Positions 1 through 7,268 are shown, counted from the stretch's first letter. The stretch: DNA of 64,000 nucleotides from JAHFUA01 sp963733935 (GCA_963733935.1 CAVTEQ010000014.1:744001-808000); one strand, 5' to 3'. Notes: generated from the sequence alone by a model not told the origin. Numbers and translations are program-made.

Positions 1-98
1 GCTTCCGGCGCGGCGCGGCTTCGCAAATAAACGACGGCAGCGACGGCGGCGCAAAACAGCAGGACCGCCAGCGCCACCCACAGTCTACGTCGGCGCAT
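1..98 (-). CDS. N-terminus of a membrane-anchored protein (partial, runs off left edge)
   Basis: Only the first 32 residues are in the window. The ATG lies at 96-98 on the minus strand and the reading frame stays open to the left edge. The peptide begins with four arginines followed by a run of about 20 hydrophobic residues (LWVALAVLLFCAAVAAVVYL) and then a basic stretch, so it is either a single-pass membrane anchor or an uncleaved signal sequence. No family can be assigned from so little sequence. It is transcribed away from the tRNA cluster that follows. Confidence 0.55.
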   Translation of the reverse strand, partial: MRRRRLWVALAVLLFCAAVAAVVYLRSRAAPE

Positions 99-337
99 GG
101 CGGAGCCTGGCGCGCCCGGCTGCCATCCTCGAGGCGAACGGCCGAGCTTCTTCAGCTTGGGCTAAAATAAGTGGTTGGCAACCAGTCAGCACGGGAAGCG
201 GGCATGATAGCACCGGACTGGGGAAAACGCTCCCCGGCCAGTATTTACTCTCGCGTTACGGCCGGGGCCAGGTAGCTTGCACGTCAGATGCCGTTGTGTT
301 AACTTCATTGATTGTCCCGGCGGTCGGGTAGTGTTTT

Positions 338-413
338 GCTGGCGTAGCTCAGTTGGTAGAGCATCTGATTTGTAATCAGAGGGTCAGGGGTTCGAATCCC
401 TTCGCCAGCTCCA
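338..413 (+). tRNA. tRNA-Thr (anticodon TGT)
   Basis: A full cloverleaf can be read: acceptor arm GCTGGCG (338-344) pairs with CGCCAGC (403-409), the anticodon stem TCTGA/TCAGA holds loop TTTGTAA with anticodon TGT, and the T loop is TTCGAAT. The 3' CCA (411-413) is encoded. It would read ACA and related threonine codons. A second threonine tRNA with anticodon GGT lies 600 bp downstream. Confidence 0.95.
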
Positions 414-664
414 AGCGAAAACCGGTTGTGGGCGCAAGGTCGCGTCCTGCAATCATTAGCCACGGCAGCAGCGAGCTCGTCACGAGGAACATACACTCCA
501 CCTAGTGTCTACGGAAGCGGTTGGCGTTGGTGTGTTGGTGTGCGCGAGAAAAAGTACGCGCACGAAAACTAAAGTGTTCTCTCTTGCTGGTTTCTTCCGT
601 ACGGCGCGCCCTGGGGTGAGTTGTTTATGTGTGCCCGCGGCGCGGGCTTGCCGGCGGACATGAT

Positions 665-753
665 GGACAGGTGGCCGAGTGGTTAATGGCAGCAGACTGT
701 AAATCTGCCGCTCCTTGCGAGCTACGGAGGTTCGAATCCTCCCCTGTCCACCA
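665..753 (+). tRNA. tRNA-Tyr (anticodon GTA)
   Basis: Acceptor GGACAGG (665-671) pairs with CCTGTCC (743-749), discriminator A750, and an encoded CCA at 751-753. The anticodon stem GCAGA/TCTGC carries loop CTGTAAA with anticodon GTA. The long variable arm between the anticodon and T arms is the class II form expected of bacterial tRNA-Tyr. Confidence 0.95.
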
Positions 754-763
754 GGATTGATTG

Positions 764-985
764 ATGTCGATGTCGAAAAAGTTGCTGGTGGCGCTTGCCG
801 TGTACGCGGGAGTCGCGGTGCTGGCGTGGTTTACGCTGGATGCAAATATCTCGCTGGGAGAGCGCGATGTGCCGCTGCGGGCCGTTACGCTGGCGATCTT
901 GGGGCTGTTTGCAGTGCGAACATTGCTGCATGCACAGCGTGAACGCATCGAGCAGGAACGTGATCGCAGTGAGCATATCGGCTGA
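764..985 (+). CDS. small two-span membrane protein
   Basis: The protein is about 73 residues (MSMSKKLLVALAVYAGVAVL...). It has a hydrophobic span at about residues 6-25, a short loop, a second span at about 40-56 and a charged C-terminal tail (RERIEQERDRSEHIG). ATG codons at 764 and 770 are both possible; 770 gives a conventional KK-plus-hydrophobic start. It begins only 10 bp after tRNA-Tyr and may be co-transcribed with it. I do not recognise the family. The hydropathy pattern argues for a real gene, but no catalytic or binding motif is visible. Confidence 0.5.
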   Translation: MSMSKKLLVALAVYAGVAVLAWFTLDANISLGERDVPLRAVTLAILGLFAVRTLLHAQRERIEQERDRSEHIG

Positions 986-1010
986 ATGCTGAGTGCTGAT
1001 TGCTGAGTGC
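981..1010 (+). repeat. single-arm word repeat (GCTGAGT type)
   Basis: The word gctgaatgct/gagtgctga is repeated imperfectly three times across the end of the small membrane gene and up to tRNA-Thr(GGT). The same words form both arms of the hairpin at 29140-29210. Confidence 0.5.
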
Positions 1011-1018
1011 TTTTTCGG

Positions 1019-1094
<76 letters not shown>

Positions 1095-1100
1095 GAGTTT

Positions 1101-1135
1101 TCAGCTAAGAGCTAAGAGCCAAAGGCTAAGAGCCG
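1101..1135 (+). repeat. single-arm word repeat (GCTAAGAGCC type)
   Basis: Tandem degenerate words agctaagagctaagagcc/aaggctaagagcc fill the gap between tRNA-Thr(GGT) and tRNA-Gly. The same words form two-armed hairpins at 6491-6548 and 29522-29588. Confidence 0.5.
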
Positions 1136-1142
1136 GAGTTCA

Positions 1143-1217
1143 GCGGGAGTAACTCAGTGGTAGAGTCACAGCCTTCCAAGCTGTTGGTCGCGGGTTCGAT
1201 TCCCGTCTCCCGCTCCA
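1143..1217 (+). tRNA. tRNA-Gly (anticodon TCC)
   Basis: Acceptor GCGGGAG (1143-1149) pairs with CTCCCGC (1207-1213), followed by T1214 and an encoded CCA at 1215-1217. The anticodon stem ACAGC/GCTGT carries loop CTTCCAA with anticodon TCC, reading GGA/GGG. Confidence 0.95.
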
Positions 1218-1241
1218 GGATTGAGGACTTGAACGGAAACG

Positions 1242-1583
1242 ATGCCGACATTTGAACAAGCCACGATCCCGATCGATAACCGGGAAGTTTTCGAGGTGCT
1301 GCGGGGCGTCTACGAGAACCTGTTCAGCGTGGAGGCCGAGAGCTTCCTGAAGGCGGTCAAGAAAAAGGGGCTGCTGATTCGGCATTACGAAGAAGTGCTG
1401 GTGAGCGGCGCCATGGAAAAGGCCAGCCGCACGCTGAAGCAGGCGGGCATGACGGCGCGCGCGCTGTACGAATCGCTGCCCATGTCCGACCGGGCGCAGG
1501 TGCGCGAGTTCTTCCTGGTTCGGCTGGAGCAGGTGGACGAGGCGACGCGGCGCAAGTTCTACCAGGTTTATCGCCTTAATTGA
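1242..1583 (+). CDS. conserved-looking hypothetical protein between tRNA-Gly and tuf
   Basis: The product is 113 residues with no signal peptide or membrane span. It is rich in charged helical segments (EVFEVLRGVYENLF, ESFLKAVKKKGLLIRHYEEVL, MSDRAQVREFFLVRLEQVDEATRRKFYQVYRLN) and is probably a soluble all-helical protein. It starts 24 bp after tRNA-Gly and ends 15 bp before tuf, so it is likely co-transcribed with the tRNA/tuf block. I recognise no family. The coherent helix periodicity and tight spacing support a real gene; a role in translation is suggested only by position. Confidence 0.7.
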   Translation: MPTFEQATIPIDNREVFEVLRGVYENLFSVEAESFLKAVKKKGLLIRHYEEVLVSGAMEKASRTLKQAGMTARALYESLPMSDRAQVREFFLVRLEQVDEATRRKFYQVYRLN

Positions 1584-1598
1584 AAGAGGTAGGCATTT

Positions 1599-2786
1599 AT
1601 GGCTAAAGAGAAATTTGATCGCACCAAGCCGCACGTGAACGTGGGCACGATCGGGCACATCGATCACGGCAAGACCACGCTGACGGCGGCCATCACCAAA
1701 GTGCTGGGGAAGAACAACCCCAAGGTGAAGTTCCGCTCCTTCGATTCGATCGACAACGCGCCCGAGGAGAAGGCGCGCGGCATCACCATCGCCACCGCGC
1801 ACGTGGAGTACGAGACCAAGGCGCGGCACTATGCGCACGTCGATTGTCCGGGCCACGCCGACTACATCAAGAACATGATCACCGGCGCGGCGCAGATGGA
1901 TGGCGCCATTCTGGTGGTCGCGGCCACCGACGGCCCCATGCCGCAGACGCGCGAGCACGTGCTCTTGGCGCGCCAGGTAGGCGTGCCTTGCATCGTCGTG
2001 TTTCTGAACAAGTGCGATGCGGTGGATGATCCCGAGCTGCTCGACCTGGTGGAGCTCGAAGTCCGCGAGCTGCTCAAGGGCTATCAGTTCCCGGGCGATG
2101 ATGTCCCGGTGATTCGCGGCTCGGCGCTGGGCGCGCTGAACGGCGAGGCGAAGTGGGAGAAGTCGATTGACGAGCTGATGGACGCGGTCGACAAGTACGT
2201 GCCGCTGCCGGCGCGCGAAGTGGATAAGCCCTTCCTGATGCCGATCGAAGACATTTTCTCGATCTCGGGGCGCGGCACGGTGGTCACGGGCCGCATCGAG
2301 CGCGGCAAGGCGAAGGTGGGCGAGGAAATGGAGATTGTCGGCTTCCGCGAGACGCGCAAGACGGTGATCACGGGCGTGGAGATGTTCAAGAAGCAGCTCG
2401 ATGAAGGCATGGCGGGCGACAACGCCGGCCTGCTCTGCGCGGCATTCCCAAGGAAGACGTGGAGCGCGGCATGGTGATCGCCAAGCCGGGATCGATCACG
2501 CCGCACACCAAGTTCCGCGGCGAGCTGTACGTGCTGAGCGAAGGAAGAAGGCGGACGCCACACGCCGTTCTTCAAGGGCTACCGGCCGCAGTTCTACTTC
2601 CGCACCACGGACGTGACGGGGACGACGGAGCTGCCCGAGGGGACAGAGATGGTGATGCCCGGTGACAACGTGAACCTGGCGATCCAGTTGATCACCCCGG
2701 TGGCCATGGAGAAGGGATTGCGGTTCGCCATCCGTGAAGGCGGCCACACCGTGGGCGCGGGAACGATCACGGAGATACTGGAGTAA
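1599..2786 (+). CDS. tuf: elongation factor Tu, broken by two compensating frameshifts
   Basis: EF-Tu delivers aminoacyl-tRNA to the ribosome as a GTP complex. The G1 loop (GHIDHGKTTLTAAI, about residues 19-32), DCPGHADYI and NKCD motifs are intact, and the overall span of 1188 nt matches a normal 395-residue protein. Compared with the expected text there is one missing G near 2435 (CTGCT-CTGCGC) and one extra G at 2540. Between them the correct EF-Tu sequence (LLRGIPKEDVERGMVIAKPG...) lies in another frame, and the literal frame stops at 2475-2477 after 292 residues. The frame is restored downstream to the natural TAA at 2784. Sequencing error is the simplest explanation, because a truncated EF-Tu would be lethal if this is the only copy. 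Whether a second tuf exists cannot be seen here. Confidence 0.95.
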
Positions 2787-2789
2787 GCG

Positions 2790-2942
2790 ATGCCACGCGA
2801 AATCATTACGCTGCAGTGCGGGGAGTGCAAGAACCGGAACTACTCGACGACCAAGAACAAGAAGACCACGCCCGACCGGCTGGAGCTTTCGAAGTTCTGT
2901 CGCAAGTGCCGCAAGCACACGCCGCACAAGGAAGTGAAGTGA
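2790..2942 (+). CDS. rpmG: 50S ribosomal protein L33
   Basis: This 50-residue protein (MPREIITLQCGECKNRNYST...) is a large-subunit protein. It has the zinc-ribbon form with two cysteine pairs, CGEC near the N-terminus and CRKC near the C-terminus. It starts 4 bp after the tuf stop, so it is co-transcribed with tuf. It is too short for many ORF cut-offs but its length and motifs are typical of L33. The order tuf-rpmG-tRNA-Trp-secE-nusG is common in bacteria. Confidence 0.96.
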   Translation: MPREIITLQCGECKNRNYSTTKNKKTTPDRLELSKFCRKCRKHTPHKEVK

Positions 2943-3017
2943 ATCGGGTGATGTTGCGATCGGGTCATCGGGTGATTTTTTCGCTGACCCGATCACCCGA
3001 TCACGCAATGACCCGAT
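2943..3017 (+). repeat. two-armed word-repeat hairpin (CGATCACC type)
   Basis: The left arm (2943-2976) repeats atcgggtgat/cgggtcatcggg; the right arm (2986-3017) is its imperfect reverse complement (gacccgatcacccgatc...). The loop begins with six Ts. It fills the whole gap between rpmG and tRNA-Trp. Single-armed copies of the same word follow the FecR gene at 55239-55274. Confidence 0.7.
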
Positions 3018-3024
3018 GAGATAC

Positions 3025-3100
3025 AGGGGCGTAAGCTCAACGGTTAAACTGCCGGTCTCCAAAACCGGACTTGGGGGTTCGAATCCCTCCGCCCCTGCCA
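3025..3100 (+). tRNA. tRNA-Trp (anticodon CCA)
   Basis: Acceptor AGGGGCG (3025-3031) pairs with CGCCCCT (3090-3096), with G3097 and an encoded CCA at 3098-3100. The anticodon stem CCGGT/ACCGG carries loop CTCCAAA with anticodon CCA. Its place between rpmG and secE is a widely conserved arrangement. Confidence 0.96.
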
Positions 3101-3123
3101 GAAGATGAAAGTTGGGAACCGAC

Positions 3124-3384
3124 ATGGCGAAGTCAGCAGTTACGCAGATCATGGACGCCGGCAACATCGGGGGCAAGCTGAAGAGCTGGCCGCTGCGGGT
3201 CAAGGCCTTCTACAACGACGTGCGCACGGAGATGAAGAAGGTCACTTCGCCGTCGTTCAAGGAGGTCCGCGCCACGACGGTGGTGGTCATCGTTACGGTG
3301 GCCATCTTCGGACTGTACTTCTGGGGCATCGATAGCGTGATCGGCAAGGGCGTCAATCTAGTGTTCAAGTATTTCCGGCACTGA
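3124..3384 (+). CDS. secE: preprotein translocase subunit SecE
   Basis: SecE is the small essential subunit of the SecYEG channel in the inner membrane. The 86-residue product is the short single-span form: an amphipathic cytoplasmic helix (VKAFYNDVRTEMKKVTSPSFKEVRATT, with the typical E(M/L)KKV(T/S)xPS box) followed by one transmembrane helix (VVVIVTVAIFGLYFWGI). ATG 3124 was chosen over upstream ATGs because it gives the normal SecE length. It follows tRNA-Trp by 23 bp and precedes nusG, the usual secE-nusG pair. Confidence 0.95.
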   Translation: MAKSAVTQIMDAGNIGGKLKSWPLRVKAFYNDVRTEMKKVTSPSFKEVRATTVVVIVTVAIFGLYFWGIDSVIGKGVNLVFKYFRH

Positions 3385-3567
3385 GCGGGTCTCAGGGCGA
3401 ACGTATGCAGGAAGATCAGAAGAGTCAGGAAGAACCAGAGAATAACGACGATATGAGCGAACCGCAGGCACAATCCGCAGAACCGCCGGTTCCGCCAACT
3501 CCGCACGGAACAGCCTGAGAGGGCGGCCGCTGAGACGGCGCAGCCGGAGCGTCCGGCGAACCCGAAT

Positions 3568-4119
3568 ATGAGGTGGTACATCGTCCACACCTACTCGGGC
3601 TTTGAGCGCAAGGTGAAGGAGTCGCTGGAGTCGCGCATCCAGGCCTTCGGGCTGGTGGATAAGATCGGCAAGGTGCTGATCCCGACCGAGCCGGTGACCG
3701 AGGTGCGCGGCGGCAAGAAGTACACCAGCGAGCGCATGTTTTATCCCGGCTACGTTCTAGTGGAGATGGACCTGACGGGATTCCGCAGCGGCGGCGAAGG
3801 CGACCACGTCTGGCACGTGGTGAAGTCCACGCCGCGCGTGACTGGATTCGTGGGCACGGCCAACGATCCCACGCCGCTCTCGCAAGATGAAGTCAACCAG
3901 ATCGTGCATCGCGTCGCCGTGGGCAAGGACAAGCCCAAGCTGCGCGTCAAGTTCGAGAAGAGCGAGTCGGTGCGCATCACCGAAGGGCCCTTTGCCAGCT
4001 TCACCGGCATCGTGGACGAGGTGAACGAAGACCGCGAGACGCTGAAGGTGATGGTGACGATTTTCGGTAGAGCTACTCCGGTTGAATTGGAGTTTGGGCA
4101 GGTGGAGAAGGTGGCGTAA
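3568..4119 (+). CDS. nusG: transcription termination/antitermination factor NusG
   Basis: NusG binds RNA polymerase and links it to Rho or the ribosome. The NGN domain (MRWYIVHTYSGFERKVKESL...) and C-terminal KOW domain (EGPFASFTGIVDEVNEDRETLKVMVTIFGRATPVELEFGQVEKV) are complete in 183 residues. The true start is probably ATG 3405: an acidic, proline-rich extension (MQEDQKSQEEPENNDDMSEPQ...) runs in another frame to TGA 3516-3518, and one base on the nusG frame is open with the same composition (ERAAAETAQPERPANPN) straight into MRWYIV. A +1 insertion near 3516 would explain this. Read literally, the gene starts at 3568 with no good ribosome binding site. Confidence 0.93.
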   Translation: MRWYIVHTYSGFERKVKESLESRIQAFGLVDKIGKVLIPTEPVTEVRGGKKYTSERMFYPGYVLVEMDLTGFRSGGEGDHVWHVVKSTPRVTGFVGTANDPTPLSQDEVNQIVHRVAVGKDKPKLRVKFEKSESVRITEGPFASFTGIVDEVNEDRETLKVMVTIFGRATPVELEFGQVEKVA

Positions 4120-4122
4120 GCG

Positions 4123-4497
4123 ATGGGAACGTTCAAGACCAAGTTGCGAGTCTGGAACCCGGCCCAGCCCGAGAAGGCGGAAGAAGTGGATGTCTTGGTC
4201 GATACGGGCGCGGCGTTCAGTTGGGTTTCGCGCGCGCGACTTGAGCGATTGGGTGTGGCTCCAAGCCGCAGCATGCCCTTTCGCACCATTGATGGGCGGC
4301 TTCTGGAGCGTGATCTCGCAATCGTTCACGTGGGAACAAATGGATACGTAGCGCCCGACCTCGTCGTGATGGCGGAACCTGGCGAAATGGAAGTGATCGG
4401 CGCACACAGCATTGAAGGCCTCGGCCTGGCGGCTGACCCGGTTCAAAAAAGGCTGGTTCCAACTGTCATGCCGGCGCTTGCAACTGAGAGGAAGTAG
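4123..4497 (+). CDS. retropepsin-like (clan AA) aspartyl protease
   Basis: The 124-residue protein has the single-domain aspartyl protease signature: VLVDTGAAFSWVSRARLERLG at about residues 25-45 contains the catalytic DTGA motif, and VIGAHSIEGLGLAADP near residue 90 matches the second hydrophobic-hydrophobic-Gly element of the fold. Such proteins act as homodimers, each giving one Asp. No signal peptide or membrane span is visible, so it should be cytoplasmic. It sits 3 bp after nusG and 2 bp before rplK, inside an operon that normally runs nusG-rplK directly, so it is probably translated along with ribosomal proteins. Its substrate is unknown. Confidence 0.8.
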   Translation: MGTFKTKLRVWNPAQPEKAEEVDVLVDTGAAFSWVSRARLERLGVAPSRSMPFRTIDGRLLERDLAIVHVGTNGYVAPDLVVMAEPGEMEVIGAHSIEGLGLAADPVQKRLVPTVMPALATERK

Positions 4498-4499
4498 CG

Positions 4500-4931
4500 A
4501 TGGCTAAGAAAATTACAGGAAGCGTGAAGCTGCAGATTCCGGCGGGCAAGGCGACGCCGGCGCCGCCCATCGGTCCGGCGCTAGGGCAGGCGCAGGTCAA
4601 CATCATGGAGTTCTGCAAGCAGTTCAACGCCAAGACCAGCGCCCGCGAGCTGGACGGACTCATCATCCCGGTGGTGGTGACGGTCTATAGCGACCGCACG
4701 TTCTCCTTTATTACCAAGACGCCGCCGGCCGCGGTGCTGCTCAAGCGGGCTGCCGGCATCGCCAAGGGCTCAGGCACGCCCAACAAGGACAAGGTAGGCA
4801 AGGTCACCGAAAAGCAGGTGCAGGATATTGCTAGGCAGAAGATGCCGGATCTGAACGCGATGTCCATCGACGCAGCCATCAAGAGCGTCAAGGGAACGGC
4901 GCGGTCGATGGGAATTGACGTAGTGGCCTAG
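4500..4931 (+). CDS. rplK: 50S ribosomal protein L11
   Basis: L11 forms the GTPase-associated centre of the large subunit with 23S rRNA and L10/L12. The 143-residue product has the standard features: KLQIPAGKATPAPPIGPALG near the N-terminus, NIMEFCKQFNAKT, and the C-terminal RNA-binding domain ending SMGIDV. The ATG follows the protease stop by 2 bp with a GAGAGGAAG ribosome binding site upstream. Length and motifs are entirely typical. Confidence 0.98.
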   Translation: MAKKITGSVKLQIPAGKATPAPPIGPALGQAQVNIMEFCKQFNAKTSARELDGLIIPVVVTVYSDRTFSFITKTPPAAVLLKRAAGIAKGSGTPNKDKVGKVTEKQVQDIARQKMPDLNAMSIDAAIKSVKGTARSMGIDVVA

Positions 4932-4942
4932 AAGGGAATTTT

Positions 4943-5030
4943 AAATTGGCAATTTGTAATTTGTAATTTGAGAAACCGAGGGCCGCTGGCGGCACCCAAT
5001 TACAAATTACCAAATTACCAATTACAAATT
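4943..5030 (+). repeat. two-armed word-repeat hairpin (AATTACCAA type)
   Basis: The left arm (4943-4970) repeats aatttgtaatttg; the right arm (4997-5030) repeats aattacaaattaccaaatt, the reverse complement. It is strikingly AT-rich in a GC-rich genome and lies in the rplK-rplA gap, where L1 autoregulatory sites can occur. A second copy is at 39492-39582. Confidence 0.7.
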
Positions 5031-5122
5031 CGCGGCCAGCAGGGCGCAGTCGAAAACACCACGGTCTTCGCTAGCAGGTTGATGCTGTGATGACGAAAAC
5101 GGTGGGAGACGAGGAAAACGAA

Positions 5123-5833
5123 ATGGCAACACGAGAAGGCAAGAACATCACCAAGGCGAGGGCTGCGGTAGAGAATCGGACCTATCCGCTGAGTGAGGCT
5201 GTGCCTCTGCTGCAGAAAGTAAAGTACGCGAAGTTCGACGAAACGGTCGAGCTGACGCTGCGGCTGGGCGTCGATCCCAAGCACGCCGACCAGATGGTGC
5301 GCGGCACCGTAGTGCTGCCGCACGGGCTGGGGAAATCCAAGCGCGTGCTGGTGATCGCCTCCGGCGAAAAGACCAAGGAAGCCGAGCAGGCGGGCGCCGA
5401 TTTCGTGGGCGGCGAAGAGATGGTCGAAAAAATCCAGAAAGAGAACTGGATCGACTACGACGCCGTGGTCGCCACCCCGGACATGATGAAGTCCGTGGGC
5501 CGGCTGGGCAAAGTGCTGGGCCCGCGCGGGCTGATGCCCAATCCGAAGACCGGCACGGTGACCTTCGACGTGGCGCGCGCCGTGCAGGAAGTGAAGGCCG
5601 GCAAAGTGGAGTTCCGCACCGACAAGACGGCGCTGGTGCACGTGCCGGTGGGCAAGATCAGCTTCGCCCCGGAAAAGCTGGTGGAGAACGCCAGCACAGT
5701 GATATCGAGCGTGGTGAAGGCGAAGCCCTCGGCCGCCAAGGGTAAGTACATCAAGGGCGTGACCTTGTCCTCGACCATGGGGCCGGGCATCTCGCTGGAT
5801 ACCAGCGCGATTGAAGCTGCTTCAAAAGCGTAA
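5123..5833 (+). CDS. rplA: 50S ribosomal protein L1
   Basis: L1 binds 23S rRNA at the L1 stalk and in many bacteria represses its own mRNA. The 236-residue product contains the signature block (VVATPDMMKSVGRLGKVLGPRGLMPNPK) at about residues 114-141. An in-frame ATG exists at 5087, but 5123 gives the family's usual length and has a GACGAGGAAAA ribosome binding site. It is separated from rplK by 191 bp containing an AT-rich hairpin, which is longer than usual for this pair. Confidence 0.97.
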   Translation: MATREGKNITKARAAVENRTYPLSEAVPLLQKVKYAKFDETVELTLRLGVDPKHADQMVRGTVVLPHGLGKSKRVLVIASGEKTKEAEQAGADFVGGEEMVEKIQKENWIDYDAVVATPDMMKSVGRLGKVLGPRGLMPNPKTGTVTFDVARAVQEVKAGKVEFRTDKTALVHVPVGKISFAPEKLVENASTVISSVVKAKPSAAKGKYIKGVTLSSTMGPGISLDTSAIEAASKA

Positions 5834-5862
5834 TTGGTTGGTGGCGAACCGGCGAGTTTAGA

Positions 5863-5910
5863 GACGGCGGCAAGATGCCGCCGTGACAGCCGGCGGGACG
5901 CCGGCGCTAC
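5863..5910 (+). repeat. pair of REP-like palindromes upstream of rplJ
   Basis: Two GC-rich hairpins lie side by side: GACGGCGGCAAGATGCCGCCGT (two 8-base arms round a short loop) at 5863-5884 and AGCCGGC...GCCGGCGCTAC at 5888-5910. The second is nearly the same as the element at 7234-7256 before rpoB. Both are followed directly by the ribosome binding site of the next gene (GAAGGGA for rplJ). Confidence 0.65.
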
Positions 5911-5924
5911 GAAGGGAATCTGAG

Positions 5925-6473
5925 ATGGCCGTTACTAAAGCAAAGAAAAGCGAGCTGATCGAGAAGCTGAGCAGCGATCTGAAGCAGGCCAACAACGTGA
6001 TCGTCGGCAGCTTCGCCAAGATGAAGGTGTCGCAGGACTTCGAGCTGCGCAAGACCGTCCGCGGCGCCGGCGCCAAGTACCGGGTCGTGAAGAACACGCT
6101 GGCGGAGCGTGCCGCCAAGGGCACCCCGGCGGAGCAGGTGCTGAAGGACCTTGCCGGCGTGACCTCGATCGCCATCACGCCGGGCGACCCCGTGGCTCTG
6201 GCCAAGGCGCTCGCCAAGTACGCCAAGGACAACCCCGAGTTTACGTTCAAGGCGGGCGTAGTTGAAGGCCGCGTGGTCTCGATCAAGGAGATCGAAGCCC
6301 TGGCCACCATGCCGGCGAAGGAAGAGATCTACAGCAAACTGCTCTTCCTCATCAACGCTCCGGCACAACGGCTGGTTACGGCGATGAACGCCGTCGGTCG
6401 GAACCTGGCGGTGGTGGTTGACCAGGGAGTGAAGGAGAAGAAGTTCAAAGAGTCGGCGGAAGCGGGAGCTTAA
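5925..6473 (+). CDS. rplJ: 50S ribosomal protein L10
   Basis: L10 is the base of the L12 stalk. The 182-residue product has the expected N-terminal rRNA-binding region (NNVIVGSFAKMKVSQDFELRKTVRGAGAKYRVVKNTLAERA) and a C-terminal helix for L12 dimers. ATG 5925 is preferred to the upstream in-frame start at 5883, which would lie inside the REP-like palindromes, because 5925 has a GAAGGGA ribosome binding site and gives MAVTKAKKSELIEKL, a normal L10 start. It is followed by rplL, with a word-repeat hairpin between. Confidence 0.97.
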   Translation: MAVTKAKKSELIEKLSSDLKQANNVIVGSFAKMKVSQDFELRKTVRGAGAKYRVVKNTLAERAAKGTPAEQVLKDLAGVTSIAITPGDPVALAKALAKYAKDNPEFTFKAGVVEGRVVSIKEIEALATMPAKEEIYSKLLFLINAPAQRLVTAMNAVGRNLAVVVDQGVKEKKFKESAEAGA

Positions 6474-6490
6474 GCGCGATTCAGGGCGCG

Positions 6491-6548
6491 CTTTTGGCTT
6501 TTAGCTTTTGGCTTTTAGCCAAGAGCCAAAGGCTAAGAGCCAAGAGCT
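6491..6548 (+). repeat. two-armed word-repeat hairpin (GCTAAGAGCC type) between rplJ and rplL
   Basis: The left arm (6491-6520) is cttttggcttttagc repeated; the right arm (6521-6548) is aagagccaaaggctaagagcc. The arms meet with almost no loop. In other bacteria the rplJ-rplL gap helps set the 1:4 ratio of L10 to L12, so a hairpin here may matter for expression (inference). Confidence 0.7.
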
Positions 6549-6584
6549 GATAGTGCACAAATCTTTAATTTACGGAGAGTCGAA

Positions 6585-6968
6585 ATGGCGGATCTGCAGC
6601 AGTTGGAAGAGCAAATCGTGGGGCTGTCGCTGCTGGATGCGGCGCAGCTGGTCAAGAAACTTGAGGAGCGCCTCGGGGTTTCCGCGGCAGCGGCAGCGCC
6701 GGTAATGGTGGCGGGCGGCGGAGCGGCAGCCACGGGCGCGGCCCCGGCGGAGGAGAAGACCGAGTTCGCCGTGATCCTCAAGGAAGTTGGCAGCAACAAG
6801 ATCAACGTGATCAAGGCGGTGCGCGAGGTTACCAGCCTGGGCCTGAAGGAGGCCAAGGACCTGGTGGATGGAGCGCCCAAGCCCATTAAGGAAGGCGTTT
6901 CCAAGGACGAGGCGGAGACCATCAAGAAGAAGTTTACGGATGCGGGAGCCACCGTCGAAGTCAAATGA
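6585..6968 (+). CDS. rplL: 50S ribosomal protein L7/L12
   Basis: L7/L12 is the multicopy stalk protein that recruits translation factors. The 127-residue product has the N-terminal dimerisation helices (LQQLEEQIVGLSLLDAAQLVKKLEERLGV), an Ala/Gly-rich hinge (about residues 37-53) and the C-terminal factor-binding domain (EKTEFAVILKEVG...INVIKAVREVTSLGLKEAKDLVDGAPKPIKEG). All are standard. A GGAGAG ribosome binding site precedes the ATG. Confidence 0.98.
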   Translation: MADLQQLEEQIVGLSLLDAAQLVKKLEERLGVSAAAAAPVMVAGGGAAATGAAPAEEKTEFAVILKEVGSNKINVIKAVREVTSLGLKEAKDLVDGAPKPIKEGVSKDEAETIKKKFTDAGATVEVK

Positions 6969-7268
6969 GGTGGGATCTCCCGTTTGAATCCTGGAGGCAG
7001 TTGGCAGCGTCTATATAGGGCGCTTCCTCGACCTCCCAGCGCGCCGGCCAGCACAAGCGGGCACGGCGCAGGAAGCTCAGCCAAGCGTCTCACGAGGGCG
7101 CGAGGCATATAGATAACTGGCGCGGGTAAACACAAATCTGGAGTCATCAAGCGCCGTCATTGGCGCTCGCGGGGAGTTACGTCCCTGCGGGCGCATTGTG
7201 TCTTTTTAGGACCTTTTACGTTTACGTTCCGGCAGCCGGCCAGAGGCCGGCGCTACTAGGAGCTGTGC
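6969..7268 (+). promoter_or_regulatory. rplL-rpoB intergenic leader with hairpins and REP-like element
   Basis: This 300-base gap has no plausible ORF. It contains a GCGCC-6-GGCGC hairpin (7151-7166), a second stem CGCGGGGA/TCCCTGCG (7168-7189) followed after about 13 bases by CTTTTT (7202-7206), and a REP-like AGCCGGC...GCCGGCGCTAC (7234-7256). The TAGGAG just after the palindrome (ending 7262) is the rpoB ribosome binding site. By analogy with the E. coli rplL-rpoB attenuator this spacer may partly terminate transcription, but the T-run is not directly next to the stem, so that is weak. Confidence 0.4.

Noticed and set aside
540..563. GTGCGCG/CGCGCAC stem after tRNA-Thr as a terminator
   Set aside because: It has no T-run on either strand, so it does not meet the intrinsic terminator pattern.
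2434..2541. Programmed frameshift in tuf
   Set aside because: No slippery heptamer or stimulatory structure is visible, EF-Tu is not known to use one, and a pair of opposite changes plus many similar breaks elsewhere fits sequencing error.
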